A DNA stretch of 40,322 nucleotides from Acidobacteriota bacterium. Lineage in GTDB: Bacteria > Actinomycetota > Acidimicrobiia > Acidimicrobiales > RAAP-2. Location of the stretch: positions 1 through 40,322 of the forward strand of contig JAGXBH010000017.1 in the NCBI GenBank assembly GCA_018971185.1, in the 5' to 3' direction. The notes under the pieces were generated by a model. The model had not been told where the DNA came from and did not search any database. It saw only the letters and a list, made by a program, of their open reading frames with translations. How positions within the stretch are numbered: position 1 is the first letter of the stretch; each line of letters begins with the position of its first letter. Made by a program: the position numbers and the translations under genes. This document shows positions 8,746-17,479 of the stretch, piece by piece.

Positions 8746-10296
8746 ATGACGTCCGCGGGGGTCGCGTCGGCCCAACGGCACCCTCGCGCGCGTCTCGCAC
8801 GCGCGTGGGACCATCGCCGAGTTCGGCGACGTGCGGTGGGTCTCGCCTGCGGCGCCACCGGCGCCATCGCCATGGTGGTGATCATGTTGCCGCTGCGCGC
8901 CGACGTCAACGTCTCGACCGTGACGTTGATCTTCATCATCCCGGCGATCGCGGCGGAGATCGTCGGCGGCGTCCTGGCCGGTTTCGCCACCGTCGCGCTG
9001 AGCGCGTTGGTCCTCGACTTCTTCTTCATCCCGCCCTACGGCACCCTGTCCATCGGCTCCGCGCAGAATTGGGTGGGACTGGGGGTCTACTTAGTGGTGG
9101 TGGGGCTGGTCGCGGTCGTCGTGGGACGCTCGCGCACGGCGCGCGGCGAGGCCGAACGCAATGCCCTCAACATCCGTCGCGTCTATGAACTCAGCGAACT
9201 CCTCGTCCAGGACCGTTCCGAGGGCGACCTTCTCATCTCGATCGTCGACGCGGTCCGCCGGGGCTTCGACGTCGAGGCGGTATCACTCCTCGTCCTTGAG
9301 GACGCGCACCTGCGCGTGGCGGCGTCAGTCGGTCCCGCACTGACGTCCGAGGAGATGGACGGGCTCGACCCGCTACCGGGACGTGGGGGGCGACCCGTGA
9401 GCATGTCCGCCGCACTCGCGGCCCCCAGCGAGCTCCGTACCGTCTCTCTCGCCGCGGCCGGGCGTCCCATCGGGGTGCTGGCTCTCAAGGGCGCACAGTT
9501 CTCCGAGGACGACCGTGAGTTACTCGTCACCTTCGCCAATGACGCGGCCATCGCCATGGAGCGCGCCCAGTTGCGCGAGCTAGCGCTGCGCACCGCCCTG
9601 CTCGAGGAATTGGACCGATTGCGCCACGCCCTGATGGGGGCGGTCTCGCACGACCTGCGCACTCCCCTGGCCACCATCAAGGTCGCCTCATCCACCCTCG
9701 TCACACGAGGTCGCCAACTCTCGGCCGATGACGCCCACGAACTGCACCAACTCATCGAGATCGAATCCGACCGACTCACCCGCCTCGTGACCAACCTGCT
9801 CGACATGACGCGCATCGAAGCGGGCGTCTTCACGGTCCAACGCTCCGTGTGCGACGTGCGAAGCCTCATCGAGGAGGCGGTCGCGGTCCTCGGCCCCGGT
9901 CTCCACCCGGGTCGCATCGTCATCGACACCCCGTCGTCCCTGCCGCGCGTCGACGTCGACCAACTCCTGATCATCCAGGTCCTGGTCAACCTGCTCGACA
10001 ACGCGCTGCGCCATTCACCCGACGAGGGGCGGATCACCATCACCGCACGCGTTGAGCACTCCGGCGTTGCGGTGTGTGTCGACGACGAGGGCCTCGGCGT
10101 CGCCCCCGAGAACCGCCAGGACATCTTCGACCGATTCGTCCAATTCGACACCGGTGGCCGCGCCGGACTCGGACTCACCATCGCCAAGACGTTCGTCGAG
10201 GCGCACGGCGAACGCATCTGGTGCGAGGAGGCGCCGGGGGGCGGTGCGCGGTTCGTCTTCTCGCTCCCGGTGCACGACGACCCGAAGGCGAGCTGA
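8746..10296 (+). CDS. DUF4118-type sensor histidine kinase (intact, KdpD-like)
   Basis: A 516-residue membrane kinase: DUF4118 helices (about 25-130, with LDFFFIPPYGTLSIG), a GAF-like domain (about 150-275), a DHp helix SHDLRTPLATIK (His 302), and a complete ATPase domain. The latter has NLLDNA (415-420), DDEGLGV (G1), IFDRFVQF (F box) and GLGLTIAKTFVEAHG (G2, 474-477). The KdpD N-terminal Walker and Usp domains are absent. The ATG at 8746 is chosen because GGAGG lies 6 bases before it. A GTG at 8722 would add eight residues, but its purine-rich site is only 1 base away. kdpE follows after one base. It shares LTRLVTNLLD with KdpD in the dimerisation helices. It is probably the working kinase for KdpE. 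Confidence 0.9.
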   Translation: MTSAGVASAQRHPRARLARAWDHRRVRRRAVGLACGATGAIAMVVIMLPLRADVNVSTVTLIFIIPAIAAEIVGGVLAGFATVALSALVLDFFFIPPYGTLSIGSAQNWVGLGVYLVVVGLVAVVVGRSRTARGEAERNALNIRRVYELSELLVQDRSEGDLLISIVDAVRRGFDVEAVSLLVLEDAHLRVAASVGPALTSEEMDGLDPLPGRGGRPVSMSAALAAPSELRTVSLAAAGRPIGVLALKGAQFSEDDRELLVTFANDAAIAMERAQLRELALRTALLEELDRLRHALMGAVSHDLRTPLATIKVASSTLVTRGRQLSADDAHELHQLIEIESDRLTRLVTNLLDMTRIEAGVFTVQRSVCDVRSLIEEAVAVLGPGLHPGRIVIDTPSSLPRVDVDQLLIIQVLVNLLDNALRHSPDEGRITITARVEHSGVAVCVDDEGLGVAPENRQDIFDRFVQFDTGGRAGLGLTIAKTFVEAHGERIWCEEAPGGGARFVFSLPVHDDPKAS

Positions 10297-10297
10297 G

Positions 10298-10984
10298 GTG
10301 GCCCGGGTCCTCGTGATCGACGACGATCGGTCCCTGCTCCGCGCTCTTCGCCTGGGTCTACAGTCCGAGGGCCACGACGTCAGCACCGCCGCCGACGCGG
10401 CGAGCGGACTCAGCCAGACGGCGATCACCCAACCCGACGTGGTGGTGCTCGACATCGGACTTCCCGACATGGACGGGCTCGAGGTTTGCCGCCGGATCCG
10501 CGAGTGGAGCGACGTGCCCATCATCATCCTCTCGGCCACCGGGACCGAGAACCGCAAGGTCGCCGCCCTCGATGGCGGGGCGAACGACTACGTCACCAAA
10601 CCCTTCTCGATGGCCGAGTTGGAGGCGCGTATCCGCGTCGTCATCCGCCATCGCCCCGCCGAGACCGACGTGGAGAGCTCACCGACCATTGAGCACGGAC
10701 CCCTTCATCTGGACCTCGTACACCACGAGGCGCGCCTGGCGGACGAGGCACTCGCCTTGACCGCCAAGGAGTTCGAGGTCCTCGCCTTCCTCGCTCGCCA
10801 CGTCGGGCGCACGTGCACTCATCAGATGATCCTGGGCGCGGTGTGGGGAACGGGCTACGCCCGTGAGGCGCAGTACGTCCACGCCTACGTCCATCGACTT
10901 CGTCAGAAGCTGCACGACGACGACGGCGAACTCATCCGTACCATCCCCGGCGTGGGGTACGCCCTCACGCTGCCCGAGGAGTGA
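10298..10984 (+). CDS. kdpE: Response regulator KdpE (OmpR family)
   Basis: A 228-residue two-domain regulator. The receiver domain has the acidic pair DDD (8-10), the phosphoacceptor Asp 52 in VVVLDIGLPDMDG, the switch threonine/serine region and the DYVTKPF lysine. The C-terminal winged helix has LTAKEFEVLAFLARH, then YVHAYVHRLRQKL and IRTIPGVGYAL, as in KdpE. The GTG start lies one base after the kinase stop. The established role is phosphorylation-dependent activation of kdpFABC. The candidate operator lies upstream of both divergent operons, so it may also regulate itself. The stop abuts the convergent gene with no spacer. Confidence 0.95.
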   Translation: MARVLVIDDDRSLLRALRLGLQSEGHDVSTAADAASGLSQTAITQPDVVVLDIGLPDMDGLEVCRRIREWSDVPIIILSATGTENRKVAALDGGANDYVTKPFSMAELEARIRVVIRHRPAETDVESSPTIEHGPLHLDLVHHEARLADEALALTAKEFEVLAFLARHVGRTCTHQMILGAVWGTGYAREAQYVHAYVHRLRQKLHDDDGELIRTIPGVGYALTLPEE

Positions 10985-11287
10985 TCACCACGGCAACTGG
11001 GGAGCGTCGGCGAGGGACTGACCCACGACGCGACCACCCCTCTTCGCCGTGACGGGGAAGACCTGTTCGGGTCGGAAGGACCGGCCCTTCGCCTCGCCGC
11101 GTCGTCCCCCGCGCACCTCGACCCACTCCTCGCCCGATACCGAGTTGGTGACGTGCGCCACGAACACCCACGACTGGCGAAGCTCCTTCGATCCGTCGAT
11201 CACCACGGCGTCGCCGGTGCGCAGACCCGCCCACTTGGTGGACCGCACGAGGTGGCCCTGACGAGTCACCACCGCACGGTCCTTCAC
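10985..11287 (-). CDS. Conserved-looking protein of unknown function
   Basis: I do not recognise the family. From the GTG at 11287 it is about 100 residues, basic, with no membrane segment. It reads as a compact beta-rich domain (VVTRQGHLVRSTKWAGLRTGDAVVIDG, then SWVFVAHVTNS and EEWVEVRGG) and could be a small SH3-like fold. The frame is open to 11371, but the added residues are arginine-rich low-complexity. TAGAAC lies 7 bases before GTG 11287 and there is no Shine-Dalgarno sequence. Its TGA lies back to back with the kdpE TGA (TGATCA), so the two genes converge with zero spacing. Moderate confidence that it is real, low on the start. Confidence 0.6.
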   Translation of the reverse strand: MKDRAVVTRQGHLVRSTKWAGLRTGDAVVIDGSKELRQSWVFVAHVTNSVSGEEWVEVRGGRRGEAKGRSFRPEQVFPVTAKRGGRVVGQSLADAPQLPW

Positions 11288-11371
11288 GACGTCAGTTCTA
11301 GCCGACGTAGGGACCATCCGGCGACGACAGCGCCCACGAGTTCGGCGTTCGGCATCGACGCCGACCACCAC

Positions 11372-11377
11372 TAGCCT
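11372..11377 (+). promoter_or_regulatory. Leaderless -10 hexamer before the small gene at 11384
   Basis: TAGCCT followed by 6 bases and then ATG. This is the same geometry as at 13091, 13898 and 14968. Confidence 0.4.
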
Positions 11378-11383
11378 CGAGGG

Positions 11384-11617
11384 ATGCCGTCATCGTGCGT
11401 CGTCAATCGAGTGCTCAGTGCCGCGGCGCTCGGGTACGTGGGTGCCAGCCCCTTCCACAACGTATGGCTCAACGGCGCGGGCGTCGTGGTGGCGATCACG
11501 GGGACCCTCGCGTGGCATCGCTGGGTCCTGGGTACACGCCGCGCGTGCGCCCTGGCGTCGCTCGACGACGAGGCCCCGACCTCGACCTCGTCCGTGCCTC
11601 GCGGGCGTCGCCGGTAA
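11384..11617 (+). CDS. Candidate small membrane protein, 77 residues
   Basis: The protein has a hydrophobic stretch (about residues 10-45, including WLNGAGVVVAITGTLAWH) followed by a polar tail. I recognise no family. The main support is the TAGCCT hexamer exactly 6 bases before the ATG, as for neighbouring well-supported genes. A long opposite-strand frame over the same region (11371-11778) is arginine-rich and looks like a shadow. This could also be a chance frame. Confidence 0.35.
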   Translation: MPSSCVVNRVLSAAALGYVGASPFHNVWLNGAGVVVAITGTLAWHRWVLGTRRACALASLDDEAPTSTSSVPRGRRR

Positions 11618-11911
11618 TACCAGACCGCGCTGCCCAGTTGGCGCTCACGAACTCGTGGGACGACCCCGGAACCGTACGTGCAGGGACTGGTGGAGGCCAC
11701 CACGTCGACGTTCCGTCGCGGGGAGGTGATCGCGATTCGCCGCGCGCGGTTCCTCCGTCGCGTCCTTCTTGCCGGCACGGTTCACCTCGCCGGTCCGGGC
11801 GAGACCGGACACGTTCAGCCCGACACGAATCGGGACCTCACACCTCTTCCCAGGGCGTTCCCAGTGCGTTCCCAGTGCGTTCCCAGGGCGCGACTTCCAA
11901 CGGTGACGAGG

Positions 11912-11939
<28 letters not shown>
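11618..11939. other. Intergenic stretch with hairpin and tandem repeats
   Basis: I see no convincing gene here. It contains an inverted repeat GTCCGG/CCGGAC (11793-11810, 6-base loop), which may be a terminator. It also holds an 11-base tandem repeat at 11847-11890 and the start of a 17-base tandem repeat that runs into the end of the collagen-like gene. Opposite-strand frames through it are arginine-rich and unlike neighbouring proteins. Confidence 0.5.
11847..11890. repeat. 11-base tandem repeat, four copies
   Basis: The unit TTCCCAGTGCG occurs at 11858 and 11869, flanked by TTCCCAGGGCG at 11847 and 11880. The copies are contiguous, with only one variable position. The period is not a multiple of three, so the tract is not coding. 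It lies beyond the 3' end of the collagen-like gene. Confidence 0.85.
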
Positions 11940-12899
<960 letters not shown>

Positions 12900-12920
12900 T
12901 CAGGGCCGTTGTGGTTCTCC

Positions 12921-12949
12921 ATTGTCACCCGGCGCCCGGGCGTCAGCAA
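12921..12949 (-). promoter_or_regulatory. Promoter of the collagen-like gene
   Basis: On the minus strand, -35 TTGCTG (12944-12949) and -10 GACAAT (12921-12926) are separated by 17 bases. Transcription would begin near 12914, about 40 bases before the ATG. Two GCACAA direct repeats, 11 bases apart (12976-12992 region), lie upstream and could bind a regulator. Confidence 0.5.
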
Positions 12950-12975
12950 CGTCGCGGACGGGTAAAACACCAGAG

Positions 12976-12992
12976 TTGTGCAGAAATTGTGC
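12976..12992. promoter_or_regulatory. TTGTGC direct repeat upstream of the collagen-like gene
   Basis: TTGTGC occurs at 12976-12981 and 12987-12992, one helical turn apart, in a locally AT-rich stretch between two divergent genes. It is a possible regulator site, with no known family match. Confidence 0.25.
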
Positions 12993-13090
12993 GGTTACCA
13001 ACGTTGACTTCATGTTCGATTAACTCAACGTCGCGCTCGAGGAACATTCGTGGGTGCGCTGCGATGTGCTGAGGTGTCATGGTCGTCGCC

Positions 13091-13096
13091 TACCCT
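13091..13096 (+). promoter_or_regulatory. Leaderless -10 hexamer of the RecB-like nuclease gene
   Basis: TACCCT, then 6 bases, then ATG at 13103, with no ribosome binding site. Confidence 0.5.
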
Positions 13097-13102
13097 GACG
13101 CC

Positions 13103-13894
13103 ATGACCTTCGAACAACCACTGCCCAAGTCGCTCTCCCCGTCGCGCTTGGCCGATTTCCAGACGTGTCCGCGCCGTTATCAGCACGCCTCGGTCGAGAG
13201 GATCCCCCAGCCCGCCAGCTACGCCACGGCCAAGGGTCGCTTCGTCCACTACATCTTCGAGCAATTGATGAAGCTCGAGGCCCCCGCACGATCGATCGAC
13301 GCCGCGCGAAGCTTCATCGAGCCCGCGCGCCAGGAGGTCCTGACCGCGCAGGTACGAGAGGAGATCGGGCTCGACGACGACGCCGAGGCCCGGCTGTTGT
13401 CCGAGACCCAGGTCATCCTCGAGCGCTACTTCGTCCTCGAGGATCCGCGCACGGTGAACAGCGAGGGGATCGAGATGCGTATCGCCGTCACCGTGGACGA
13501 CACGCCGCTCTTTGGCATCCTCGACCGACTCGACCGCGACGACGACGGCAACCTGGTGATCGTCGACTACAAGACCGGGTCACTGCCCAACCGCGACTAC
13601 GACTCACAGACGTTCGCCAACGCCGAGCTCTACGCGGTGCTGTGCGAGCAGAAGCTCGGTGAACGTCCGACGAGGATCCGGTTGCTCTACGTCGCCCACG
13701 GCGAGGCCATCGAGCGCCCGGTATCGGAACCCGTGATCCGCGCGAGGGCCGACGCGGCCACGAGCGCGTGGGCCAAGATCAATCGCTACTACGCCGACGG
13801 CGAGTTCCCGGCCACGCCTTCGCGCAACGCCTGCCGATTCTGCGCGTACACCGAGCTATGTCGCTCGCGCGGCGTACCGGTCCCACCGCGCTGA
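13103..13894 (+). CDS. RecB-like PD-(D/E)XK nuclease with a four-cysteine cluster
   Basis: A 263-residue nuclease-domain protein. It opens with LSPSRLADFQTCPRRYQH (Cys 22). The catalytic core has GRFVHYIFEQL (His 49), GILDRLDR (Asp 141) and IVDYKTG (Asp 155, Lys 157), the RecB/Cas4 motif series. The C terminus has CRFCAYTELC (Cys 244, 247 and 253). The spacing Cys-n-CxxC-x5-C is the iron-sulfur arrangement of AddB- and Cas4-type nucleases. It stands alone with no helicase or cas genes nearby, as in the free-standing actinobacterial RecB-family exonucleases. The ATG at 13103 is chosen over GTG/ATG positions upstream because of the TACCCT hexamer 6 bases before it. Its substrate is unknown, and a DNA repair role is inferred. 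Confidence 0.88.
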   Translation: MTFEQPLPKSLSPSRLADFQTCPRRYQHASVERIPQPASYATAKGRFVHYIFEQLMKLEAPARSIDAARSFIEPARQEVLTAQVREEIGLDDDAEARLLSETQVILERYFVLEDPRTVNSEGIEMRIAVTVDDTPLFGILDRLDRDDDGNLVIVDYKTGSLPNRDYDSQTFANAELYAVLCEQKLGERPTRIRLLYVAHGEAIERPVSEPVIRARADAATSAWAKINRYYADGEFPATPSRNACRFCAYTELCRSRGVPVPPR

Positions 13895-13897
13895 TCC

Positions 13898-13903
13898 TAG
13901 GCT
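13898..13903 (+). promoter_or_regulatory. Leaderless -10 hexamer of the DsbA-family gene
   Basis: TAGGCT, then 6 bases, then ATG at 13910. It directly follows the nuclease stop codon. Confidence 0.5.
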
Positions 13904-13909
13904 GGCGAC

Positions 13910-14506
13910 ATGACGTCTTTCGGCCTCACCTACGACTACCGCTGCCCCTTCGCGAAGAACATCCACCTGCACGTGCTCACCGCGCTCAAGGCCGGTACCG
14001 ATTTCGACGTGGAGTTCATCCCCTGGACGATGAGCCAGGGCCACCGCGCGCCCGGTGCACCGGACGTGTGGGACGACCCGGGGCACGACGCGGCGCTCAT
14101 GGCTCTCGCCGCGAGCGTCTCGGTGCGCGACGAACAACCCGAGCACTTCCTCGCGGCGCACGAGCAACTGTTCCGGGCGCGCCACGAGCGGGCCATCCGT
14201 TTGGCGACGCCGAGCGAGATCATCGACGTCCTCTCCCCCCTCGGCGTCGACACCGACAAGGTCCTCGCCGACATCGCGTCGCGGCGGCCGCACCGCGTCA
14301 TCGCCGAGAGCTTCCGCTCGATGGAGGAGTACGAGGCCTTCGGCGTCCCGACCTTCATCGTGGGCGAGAACGCGACCTTCGTGCGCTACATGGAGCCGCC
14401 GAGCGACGACGCTCTCGCCTCGGCGAGGATCATCGAGTCCCTGGTGACGCTCATGGCCGAACAGCCCCAGCTCAACGAGTTCAAGCACACTCGCGTCCCG
14501 CGCTGA
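13910..14506 (+). CDS. DsbA-family thioredoxin-fold protein
   Basis: A 198-residue cytoplasmic-type protein with no signal peptide. The N terminus has a beta strand then YRCPFAKN (Cys 12, Pro 13). A helical insertion follows, and then the thioredoxin-fold cis-proline segment FGVPTFIVGENATFVRY. The active site has one cysteine (CPFA rather than CxxC), so a dithiol oxidase role is unlikely. Related proteins in the family act as glutathione- or mycothiol-linked reductases or isomerases. The substrate cannot be told. It has its own leaderless promoter just after the nuclease gene and converges on the DoxX-like gene. Confidence 0.82.
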   Translation: MTSFGLTYDYRCPFAKNIHLHVLTALKAGTDFDVEFIPWTMSQGHRAPGAPDVWDDPGHDAALMALAASVSVRDEQPEHFLAAHEQLFRARHERAIRLATPSEIIDVLSPLGVDTDKVLADIASRRPHRVIAESFRSMEEYEAFGVPTFIVGENATFVRYMEPPSDDALASARIIESLVTLMAEQPQLNEFKHTRVPR

Positions 14507-14511
14507 CCCGA

Positions 14512-14527
14512 CGGCGCCCCGGCGCCG
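14512..14527. terminator. Bidirectional terminator candidate
   Basis: CGGCGCC (14512-14518), CC, GGCGCCG (14521-14527) is a perfect GC inverted repeat in the 26-base gap between two converging genes. There is no T-run, as is common in actinobacteria. Confidence 0.45.
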
Positions 14528-14532
14528 CCGAG

Positions 14533-14898
14533 TTACGCCAGTCGCAGAATCAACTCGATGAGACAGAGCACGCCGAGGGACAGAGCGGGCGCCGCCCCCT
14601 TGATGCCGTCACCCCGGCGAAGGTGGAGCGAGACCGCGGCCACCATGGTCACGGTCAGACCCGCCGCGGCAGCAGCGTTCAACCACGCTAGGAACGACCC
14701 GTGGGCCGCCGCCAGACCGACCAGCACGCCCAGCGCACCCGCGACCTCCGCCAGACCGACCCCCTGGAAGGGCTTCTTCTTGAAGCCCAAGTGCTCCGCC
14801 GACTGCGAGGCCATCGTGGTGAAGATCAGCTTCTGCGCCCCCGACGTGGCGAAGGCGAGGAAGATGACGATGGAAAGGATGCTGGCTACTGCTCTCAT
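14533..14898 (-). CDS. DoxX-like small membrane protein
   Basis: A 121-residue protein with four predicted membrane helices (about 3-20, 45-65, 68-88 and 98-118). The loop has KLIF...EHLGF...FQGVGLAEVAGALGVLVG, the pattern of DoxX/DoxX-like proteins, including the conserved E-x3-G-A helix. Members are linked to quinone or redox membrane processes, but this one has no assigned substrate. The start at 14898 is supported by AAGGAG four bases upstream and a TACAGT -10 at 14922-14927. It is divergent from purK. Confidence 0.8.
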   Translation of the reverse strand: MRAVASILSIVIFLAFATSGAQKLIFTTMASQSAEHLGFKKKPFQGVGLAEVAGALGVLVGLAAAHGSFLAWLNAAAAAGLTVTMVAAVSLHLRRGDGIKGAAPALSLGVLCLIELILRLA

Positions 14899-14921
14899 GG
14901 GTACTCCTTGTGGACCCGTCA

Positions 14922-14927
14922 ACTGTA
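14922..14927 (-). promoter_or_regulatory. -10 hexamer of the DoxX-like gene
   Basis: On the minus strand this reads TACAGT, followed by a leader of roughly 17 bases that carries AAGGAG (14904-14909). Confidence 0.4.
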
Positions 14928-14967
14928 CTGGGTGGCGCTCACGTCGTCCCCGTCGCAAGTGCGTTGG

Positions 14968-14973
14968 TAGCGT
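14968..14973 (+). promoter_or_regulatory. Leaderless -10 hexamer of purK
   Basis: TAGCGT, then 6 bases, then the GTG start at 14980. There is no Shine-Dalgarno sequence. Confidence 0.5.
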
Positions 14974-14979
14974 GATCGG

Positions 14980-16140
14980 GTGACGACTTCTGCACCAGCG
15001 ATACGCGTGGGCGTGGTGGGAGGTGGTCAGCTCGCTCGAATGATGGGCGACGAGGCACGGCGTGCGGGCGTCGAACTGACGGTGCTCGCGACCTCACCCG
15101 ACGACTCGGCGAGCGCCACGGCCGATCACCTGATCATCGGCGGGGCGGACGACGAGGAGGCCCTGGGCCGACTTCGCGAGCGCGTCGACGTCATCACCTT
15201 CGATCACGAGTTGGTGGACCTCGATCTCCTCGGACGCCTCGAGGCCGATGGGGTGATCCTGCGCCCGAGCGCCAGCGCACTGCGCTTCTCAGTGGACAAG
15301 GCCGTCCAGCGTGCCGACTTCGCTGCCGCCGGCCTGCCCGTCCCGGAGTTCACCATCATCTCTGACCCCGCCCACCTCGGAGACCTCGAACACTGGACGC
15401 GCGACCACGGCGCTCCCCCGGTGCTCAAACTGGCGCGCGGGGGCTACGACGGCAAGGGGGTCCTCTTCCCCGCGGACGACCGCGAAGCCCTCGCCATGAC
15501 CCGAGAGATGCTCGAGCGTGCCGAGGTCGTCGTCGAGGAGCGCGTCGCGCTGCTCGGGGAGGTCGCCCAGCTCGTCGTGCGAAGCGTCGAGGGTGACGTC
15601 GCGAGTTACCCCCTGGTCTCGACGATTCAGTCCCAGGGCATGTGCACCGAGGTGCGCTACCCCGCCCAGGTCCCCCACGACCTCGAGGAGCGCGCCCGCG
15701 TCATCAGCTCCGAGATCGCCCGCCACATCGGGTTGGTCGGCGTCATGGCCGTGGAGTTCTTCGTGTGCGAACGGGGGCTGTTGATCAACGAATTGGCCCT
15801 GCGCCCCCACAACTCGGGGCACTGGACGATCGAGGGGACCGCGACCAGTCAGTTCGCCAACCATCTGCTGGCCGTGTCGGGTCAACCCCTGGGCTCGACG
15901 GCGGTGACCTGCCACGCCGCGGTGATGGTCAACGTCGTGGGCGCCGACTCCCCCGGCTCGCTCGACGCCGCGCGGAGCGTGTCGGGGGCGATGGTGCACG
16001 ACTACGGGAAGTCCTGGCGTCCGGGTCGCAAGCTCGGACACGTGACGGCCCTGGCGTTCGGCGACGACGACACGGCGTCGGCGCACGTGACAGCATGGAA
16101 GAGCGCCCGTGCCTACGGGACGACGACCCGGGAGGCGTGA
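14980..16140 (+). CDS. purK: N5-carboxyaminoimidazole ribonucleotide synthetase PurK
   Basis: A 386-residue ATP-grasp enzyme of purine synthesis. It carboxylates AIR with bicarbonate and ATP to give N5-CAIR. The N-terminal Rossmann-like strand is [13 protein letters not shown]. The ATP-grasp core has [14 protein letters not shown] and VVVEERVAL. The C-terminal catalytic segment has [26 protein letters not shown], matching the PurK family. The length is normal. The GTG start is supported by the -10 hexamer 6 bases upstream. The stop shares a base with the purE ATG (TGATG), so the two steps are coupled. Confidence 0.96.
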   Translation: MTTSAPAIRVGVVGGGQLARMMGDEARRAGVELTVLATSPDDSASATADHLIIGGADDEEALGRLRERVDVITFDHELVDLDLLGRLEADGVILRPSASALRFSVDKAVQRADFAAAGLPVPEFTIISDPAHLGDLEHWTRDHGAPPVLKLARGGYDGKGVLFPADDREALAMTREMLERAEVVVEERVALLGEVAQLVVRSVEGDVASYPLVSTIQSQGMCTEVRYPAQVPHDLEERARVISSEIARHIGLVGVMAVEFFVCERGLLINELALRPHNSGHWTIEGTATSQFANHLLAVSGQPLGSTAVTCHAAVMVNVVGADSPGSLDAARSVSGAMVHDYGKSWRPGRKLGHVTALAFGDDDTASAHVTAWKSARAYGTTTREA

Positions 16141-16628
16141 TGGATCCAGTGGTGGGCATCGTGATGGGCAGTTCGTCGGACTACGAGGTCATGGTCGGCG
16201 CGGCCGAGACACTCGAGCGATTCCAGATCGGCTTCGAGGTCCGCGTCGTCTCCGCGCATCGCACCCCCCAGGCCATGATCGACTACGGCCGCGAGGCCGC
16301 GTCACGGGGGCTGCGCCTCATCATCGCGGGCGCCGGCGGAGCGGCCCACCTTCCCGGCATGCTGGCCGCGGTGACCACGTTGCCCGTCATCGGCGTGCCG
16401 GTCGCGCTCGCGCGCCTCGACGGTCTCGACTCGCTCCTCTCGATCGTGCAGATGCCCCGTGGCGTGCCCGTGGCGACCGTCGCCGTCAACGGCGCGACGA
16501 ACGCCGCGGTACTGGCCGCGCGCATCCTGGCGCTCAACGACGCCCCGCTGGCCCGTCGCGTGGGCGCCTACGGCGAGCAGATCGCGGCCGAGGCACGCGC
16601 CCAGGACCGCGATCTGCCGCGCCGGTAG
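16140..16628 (+). CDS. purE: N5-carboxyaminoimidazole ribonucleotide mutase PurE
   Basis: A 162-residue class I PurE that converts N5-CAIR to CAIR, the step after PurK. Motifs are [14 protein letters not shown] (substrate phosphate loop), [11 protein letters not shown] (the active-site SAHRTP), [14 protein letters not shown] and [21 protein letters not shown]. The presence of purK immediately upstream fits the two-enzyme bacterial route. The start is the ATG overlapping the purK stop. Confidence 0.97.
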   Translation: MDPVVGIVMGSSSDYEVMVGAAETLERFQIGFEVRVVSAHRTPQAMIDYGREAASRGLRLIIAGAGGAAHLPGMLAAVTTLPVIGVPVALARLDGLDSLLSIVQMPRGVPVATVAVNGATNAAVLAARILALNDAPLARRVGAYGEQIAAEARAQDRDLPRR

Positions 16629-16684
16629 TCGAATTTCTTAGGTGGCGACCTCACCACGAGGATGCGAGACGCCGCAATTGCCAA

Positions 16685-16690
16685 TAGTCT
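16685..16690 (+). promoter_or_regulatory. -10 hexamer of the pspA operon
   Basis: TAGTCT fits TANNNT. A leader of about 17 bases follows, with AAGGAGG six bases before the GTG at 16714. No clear -35 is seen, which might mean an alternative sigma factor or an activator. Confidence 0.35.
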
Positions 16691-16713
16691 GAGAGAACAC
16701 CAAGGAGGCCCCC

Positions 16714-17478
16714 GTGGGTATTGTCAAGCGATTCTCCACCATGTTCCAAGCCAAGGCCAACGCCGAACTGGACAAGCACGAGGACCCGCGTCAGACGCTC
16801 GACCTCTCGTACGAGCAGATGTTGGAGAACCTCACGAAGGTCAAGCGCGCGGTCGCCGACGTCGCTACCGCGCGCAAGCGCGTCGAGATCCAGGCCGAGC
16901 AACTCAAGGCCCAGGGCGACAAGCTCGCCGACCAGGCCAAGCAGGCGCTGGCGCAGGGCAATGAGCCCCTCGCCCGCGAAGCCCTCACCCGCCGCGAGGC
17001 CATCGCCGCCCAATTGAAGGACCTCGACTCCCAGCACGCCACGATCGTCGAGCAAGAGGACAAGCTGACCGCCACCGCCCAGAAGCTCCAGTCCGAGACG
17101 GAGACCTTCCGCACGCGCAAGGAGACCATCAAGGCCACCTACACCGCGGCGGAGGCGTCGTCGCACGTCACCGAGGCGGTCAGCGGGATCTCCACCTCGA
17201 TGAGCGACGCGGGGGCCGCCCTGCAACGCGCCCAGGACAAGGTCGCCCAGATGCAGGCGCGCAGTGGCGCGCTCGACGAACTGATGGCGTCCGGGGCCCT
17301 GACCGACTTGACGGCGGGCCCCAGCGACGACATCCAGGCCCAGCTCGACGCCGCCGGTGGCGGTTCCAACGTCGACGCCCAGCTCGCGGCCCTCAAGGCC
17401 CAGCTGTCCGCGGGCGAACCCGCGAACGGCCTGCCCGCGGCGACCAGCGAATCGGACGCCCCGGCCCAGGAGGGTTGA
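16714..17478 (+). CDS. pspA: PspA/IM30 family membrane-stress protein
   Basis: A 254-residue, almost wholly helical protein. The N terminus MGIVKRFSTMFQAKANAELDK is an amphipathic membrane-binding helix. Long coiled coils rich in Ala, Gln, Glu and Lys run from about 25 to 190, including DPRQTLDLSYEQMLENLTKVKRAV, which is typical of the family. The C-terminal 50 residues are Ala/Gly/Asp-rich and variable. PspA-type proteins assemble on the inner face of stressed membranes (ESCRT-III fold). The GTG start is supported by AAGGAGG. htpX begins two bases after its stop, which links membrane maintenance with membrane proteolysis. Confidence 0.92.
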   Translation: MGIVKRFSTMFQAKANAELDKHEDPRQTLDLSYEQMLENLTKVKRAVADVATARKRVEIQAEQLKAQGDKLADQAKQALAQGNEPLAREALTRREAIAAQLKDLDSQHATIVEQEDKLTATAQKLQSETETFRTRKETIKATYTAAEASSHVTEAVSGISTSMSDAGAALQRAQDKVAQMQARSGALDELMASGALTDLTAGPSDDIQAQLDAAGGGSNVDAQLAALKAQLSAGEPANGLPAATSESDAPAQEG

Positions 17479-17479
17479 G

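Noticed and set aside
11371..11778. 135-codon minus-strand frame over the intergenic region
   Set aside because: Arginine-rich, no motif, no ribosome binding site, and composition like other shadow frames.
13103..13894. Cas4 of a CRISPR system
   Set aside because: The motifs are shared with free-standing RecB-family nucleases, and no cas1, cas2 or repeats are present.
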